From: Cyclospora cayetanensis | Taxonomy: Eukaryota > Apicomplexa > Conoidasida > Eucoccidiorida > Eimeriidae | DNA: 64,000 nucleotides | NCBI RefSeq assembly: GCF_002999335.1 | Contig: NW_020312081.1 | Coordinates: 1-64,000, forward strand | Reading direction: 5' to 3' | Shown: in pieces, positions 60,877-64,000 of the stretch | How positions within the stretch are numbered: the stretch's first letter is position 1 | How the letters are laid out: every line of letters begins with the position of its first letter | Notes under the pieces: generated by a model | Databases searched by the model: none | What the model saw: only the letters and a program-made list of their open reading frames with translations | Told to the model about the DNA's origin: nothing | Program-made: the position numbers and the translations under genes

Positions 60877-62224
60877 GCGAGAGAGCAAGCGATTGCACGC
60901 GAAGCAGAGTTCATAAAGCAGGTATTGCTGAACGGGCCTTGTAGAGCGGCTTCCCACATCAGAATGCGGGAGGTTCTAAAGACATCTGAATTTCGCCGCA
61001 TGCGCGTGAGTATTTGGTTACAAGCAAACGCAGCATCAGAGTGGAAATCGCAGACGGGTGTCTCCTACCGGTGGTCACTTCGATTCCAGGGGCATGTCCA
61101 GCTTCGGGGTGCCCAGGCGTCTTGCTGTGCAGCTTTCTGAACTGTTTGATGTCTTCAATGCTCATGTCATATCCTATGAAAGAAGCCACACCACACAGCG
61201 CAGACGGTGGGAAGAAAGCAGCAGCCGCAACAACTCTTTCTGGGCTGTGATCTTCACCCTCGGAGGACGTAATCGCGCAGTCCCCGCTCCCCCTTCCTTT
61301 CGCCCCGCAAAACCTTCTTCTTTCGGCATTTGCTCCGTTGGCACCTGCGTGCAGCCTCCCTCTCAACGGATGGCTCTCTGAGTGCCGCTGCTTATGGCCC
61401 TTACTCTTAGGCCGCCAAACAGCGAGCGTCACTCACTCCCTCACGCGCTCGCGCCCCCTACCCCCCTGTAAACGCAACCCCACCTGCAAGGTGCAGCATC
61501 GTGTACTGCAAGACACATGCGTGCCCATTCGAAAGGACAAATCGATCGCGGTTGAACCAATTCGGATCCTTCCCGTGAAACTTCATGACATGTCCAAACA
61601 GGCAGTGCGCCATCGGCGCGCAGCCCATGGGAGCCCCCGGATGGCCGCTCTTTGCTGCCTGCGAAGACGCAGGGAAGCGGCGGCGCAGAAAATTCCCTTA
61701 CAATCAACCCCTCAAGACTACCAATGGGCCCTATGGGCCCCCCGTCTGGCTCTTCTTCCTCGCCTTCTGGAAGAGCCGACTCGCGACACACGTCTCGGCC
61801 CTACCAAGCGCGCGGCAACGTCGCTAGCAGACCCTTGTCACCGAGCGCACAGCCAATGCAAAGCGCCTTCAGCGATCTGACCCACTCCCTCGCTGTCCTT
61901 TAAGTGCGCCTAGCGAAGTGCTAACACCAGTTCTTCATGCGCCATACCGAATGCCATCCCCTCTCCACGCACACCCCCTACACCCCCCCTCCCTACGCAC
62001 CGCAGCCGTTCAATCAATCACCCCCCTCAAAGTGTCGCCTCGCCACATTACCCCCTCCCCCTCTCGCCCCCAAGGCTCACCGCAGGTGCATCTGCTCCGA
62101 ACCCCCGAATCGTGTTGACGCAAAGTTTGTCAACATCCGTCAAGACGTCAGTGGCTTGCTTCTTCGTGGCATGACCTGCGTCTGCGTCTGGACCGTTCTC
62201 GCTCCTTCGCCTTGCAGCCACCAT
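56296..62224 (-). CDS. Transketolase (11 exons)
   Basis: Exons 62224-62081, 61658-61484, 61173-61069, 60477-60337, 60055-59856, 59542-59345, 58861-58616, 58122-57750, 57571-57402, 57063-56853 and 56435-56296 all join in phase, giving 700 residues, slightly over the usual 660-680. Key sites: [20 protein letters not shown] (His near 94), [22 protein letters not shown], the thiamine-diphosphate motif GDGCLQEG (182-189) to DSN (211-213), [20 protein letters not shown] with the catalytic Glu near 444, [26 protein letters not shown] and FGASAP. The enzyme moves two-carbon ketol units between sugar phosphates in the non-oxidative pentose phosphate pathway, using thiamine diphosphate and a divalent metal. 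The N-terminal 20 residues are polar without an obvious targeting signal, so cytosol is likely. Introns carry several simple repeats. Every motif is intact, so it should be active. Confidence 0.97.
57133..57172. repeat. (ATGC)10 tract in a transketolase intron
   Basis: Forty bases of perfect ATGC repeat, containing many overlapping TGCATGCA sites. It lies in the intron between exons 57571-57402 and 57063-56853, nearer the 3' exon. Confidence 0.97.
58248..58310. repeat. CAGT/CAGC tandem repeat in a transketolase intron
   Basis: About 15 units of CAGT, CAGC or TAGT four-mers. It lies in the intron between exons 58861-58616 and 58122-57750. Confidence 0.9.
60490..60685. repeat. ACACAACATACACAATGC tandem repeat in a transketolase intron
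   Basis: About 200 bases built from irregular copies of the units acacaacat and acacaatgc. It lies in the 591-nt intron between exons 61173-61069 and 60477-60337, close to the acceptor side. Confidence 0.93.
60822..60892. repeat. GA-rich purine tract
   Basis: AGAGAGAGAAAGAG-type repeats, in the same intron as the ACACAACAT repeat. On the transcript strand it is a CT-rich tract. Confidence 0.9.
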
Positions 62225-62278
62225 CTTCCTTGGCCTTGCGTGAGAAAAAAGTTTCCTGGCTAATGAGTGCCGAACGTC

Positions 62279-63079
62279 TCAATGAGCTCCACCGAGAGGC
62301 GCAGTGCCTGGTAGAAAAAGGCGCTCTTTCTCCGCAAGACGACAGGGTCGGAGGCTTCCACCAAGCTGCGAACCACCACCCCAAACAGCACAGGAGGCCT
62401 GACAGATGGAGCGGCAGAAGAAGCGCGAGACTTCGGTTGCCGCTAGCAGCGAATGGGGGCAGCAGTAGCAAGGGTCGCACGGTACGCCACAACACAGCAA
62501 GTGAACACGCGAAAAAGGCGCGAAAAAAACGCGAAAAACGCGCGAAAAACGCGCAAAAACTGCCATTCTAGTCGACAGTGAGAGGCCGCGATTCGCAGAA
62601 GAGGCACTGCAAGGGCATGAAGAAACAAAGGCTGCCCACATTCTCCGAGAAGCGGGCTTCGTGAACTGTACATACACTGCGATCCTCGGCAGCACACACG
62701 TCAAATCCAACCCTTCTTTCCAACGTGACCAGTTTACTTCAAGACGCGAATCGGAAGATGCAGTCTTGACGAGGATGAGGAGAGAAGCTTGCTGATCCAG
62801 CCTAGAGTCTGCTGTGGTTTCTGGAAGCAACGTCCGCAGGCATACCAAGGCCTCTTCCAAGGAGCGAAAACACACGGCGATGACGCTGCATGCATCCAAC
62901 AAACGCAAATCCCAAGCCTCGCCACATAATCCCCACCACACACGTCCCCGATGGTTGAACACACCCTGCACCCCCGCGAAGCCAGCATCAGCCTTCGCCC
63001 AAAAGAGCAACACAGGACCCCCAAAACGACCCCACTCAGGCAGAATAAACGCCTCCCGCCGCTGTTGTTGTATGTACAC
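62279..63079 (-). other. Long unassigned open frame upstream of transketolase
   Basis: Open for 266 codons on the transketolase strand, ending 55 bp before the transketolase ATG, but without an ATG start at its 5' end. The upstream half has coding-like parts (RSLEEALVCLRTLLPE); the lower half passes through the CGCGAAAAA repeats and a Cys-rich section and looks non-coding. It may hold an exon of an unknown gene or be transketolase promoter sequence. Confidence 0.2.
62508..62560. repeat. CGCGAAAAA tandem motif, upstream of transketolase
   Basis: Five near copies of CGCGAAAAA(A) in about 50 bases, roughly 290-340 bp before the transketolase start. It sits where a promoter or 5' untranslated region would be. 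Confidence 0.8.
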
Positions 63080-64000
63080 TGCAGCGCCACCTGCGGGATG
63101 CCGTCGCTAAGACGCTCAACAGAAGCTAAGAGAGAAGCCCTCCAGAGTTGGAGAAGGCCGCCTCCCACTCTAATTCGGGTGCAGCCACCCCTCACGAGAA
63201 AGCCGCAACAGGCATACAGCACAAGGCATGAGGAGTGTGCCGAAGAAACCCAGCACGCAGTTGGCCTTCATGAGCACGCTGTCACCCCGCAGGGGTACTC
63301 ACTGCTTAAATCGCAGTTCGGGGTTTGTGCAGTGCTGTAAACTGCCGAAAACGGAACAGAAGTCTGCTTTTGGTGGGCGTGCACCGCAAGCGTCCGCGAT
63401 ATTCTTCATGCTGCAACGCCACAGAAAAAAGGGTCCCTTCCTCTTGATGCCTGGAGGAGTGCCTCCCTCCACTCAAAAGCCAATAGGTAGGTATCGGTAA
63501 AATTGGATAAATTCAGCATCAAAGCCCCACCCCAATGGTCTTAAGCATTCACGATGCATTCCGGAGCGTGCGGCAAAAAATAGAGCGCCAGGTACTCACA
63601 TAGGAACGACGAGGCAGAGTTAACTTACAAGAAGAGCAGTGTGCGTATTCCTACCTTCTTTGGCGCAAAAGCAACTCTCCAGAAAGCCCCAATAAAGGAA
63701 TTCGATCGAGGGGAGGGGCCACCCCACGGGATAATCCCTTGAGTCACACGCGAAGGGGAATTCTGCTCGGCGCTCCCGGAGAACGCCGACACTGAGGGAT
63801 GGCACCGCGGGCTTACTGAGGACGAGTTGCTACATTGCGTGGCGAATTTCAGCCCTTTCCTTTTAGAAGTTCGTACAGCAGTCGCGTTTGGGTGTTGGGT
63901 CTAAATGCAAAAAGCGAAACATCATTTTTAGGGGGTCAAACCCACAAACGCCTTAGAGGGAGGGCAGCCGAGTGTGTCCAGTACGCGACGAGTAAAATCG
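63080..64000. other. Right edge; no gene seen
   Basis: Short overlapping frames on both strands without motifs or clear splice pairs. Confidence 0.45.

Noticed and set aside
60439..61001. Cys/Val/Tyr-rich frames in the 60.5-61.0 kb repeat
   Set aside because: They are translations of the ACACAACAT and GA simple repeats within an intron.
62041..62110. Non-canonical reading that the first transketolase exon starts at the ATG near 62172
   Set aside because: That ATG is out of frame with the conserved [13 protein letters not shown] segment; the in-frame ATG is at 62222-62224.

Overview
The window looks like a piece of a nuclear chromosome from a coccidian apicomplexan, most likely close to Cyclospora or Eimeria. 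The reasons are: genes split into short exons by GT-AG introns of roughly 80-600 nt; TGCATGC-type motifs in and near introns; a eukaryotic protein set (transketolase, MBF1, dynein LC8, a CX9C protein); a plant-like major-facilitator transporter relic; and a moderate base composition. The long CAG-type repeats common in Eimeria exons are missing, so I lean towards Cyclospora. This is an inference, not an identification. No bacterial operon, CRISPR array, rRNA gene or intact transposon was seen.

Layout. About 2.0-5.5 kb (minus) holds a decayed multi-exon MFS transporter with several in-frame stops and frameshifts. From about 5.5 to 39.4 kb there is a very gene-poor stretch with no open frame I can assign; it holds three tRNA-like relics. 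From 39.4 kb the window becomes gene-rich: a three-exon signal-peptide/membrane protein of unknown function (39.4-42.5 kb, plus), a small candidate gene (43.0-43.5 kb, plus), an intronless dynein light chain LC8 (43.6-43.9 kb, minus), a two-exon Ala-rich membrane protein (46.1-47.1 kb, minus), a Ser-rich unknown protein (47.6-48.5 kb, minus), a broken tRNA-Thr (49.7 kb), a small candidate gene (50.7-51.1 kb, plus), MBF1 (51.5-53.3 kb, minus, 4 exons), a twin-CX9C protein (53.9-54.9 kb, plus, 3 exons), and an 11-exon transketolase (56.3-62.2 kb, minus).

The genes do not form a pathway. Transketolase is a sugar-phosphate enzyme, MBF1 a transcription coactivator, LC8 a dynein/hub protein, and the CX9C protein probably acts in the mitochondrial intermembrane space. 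MBF1 and the CX9C gene are divergent across about 600 bp and may share a promoter region. The CX9C gene and transketolase converge. Exon models were built by hand from splice sites, reading-phase agreement and family conservation; no alignment was run.
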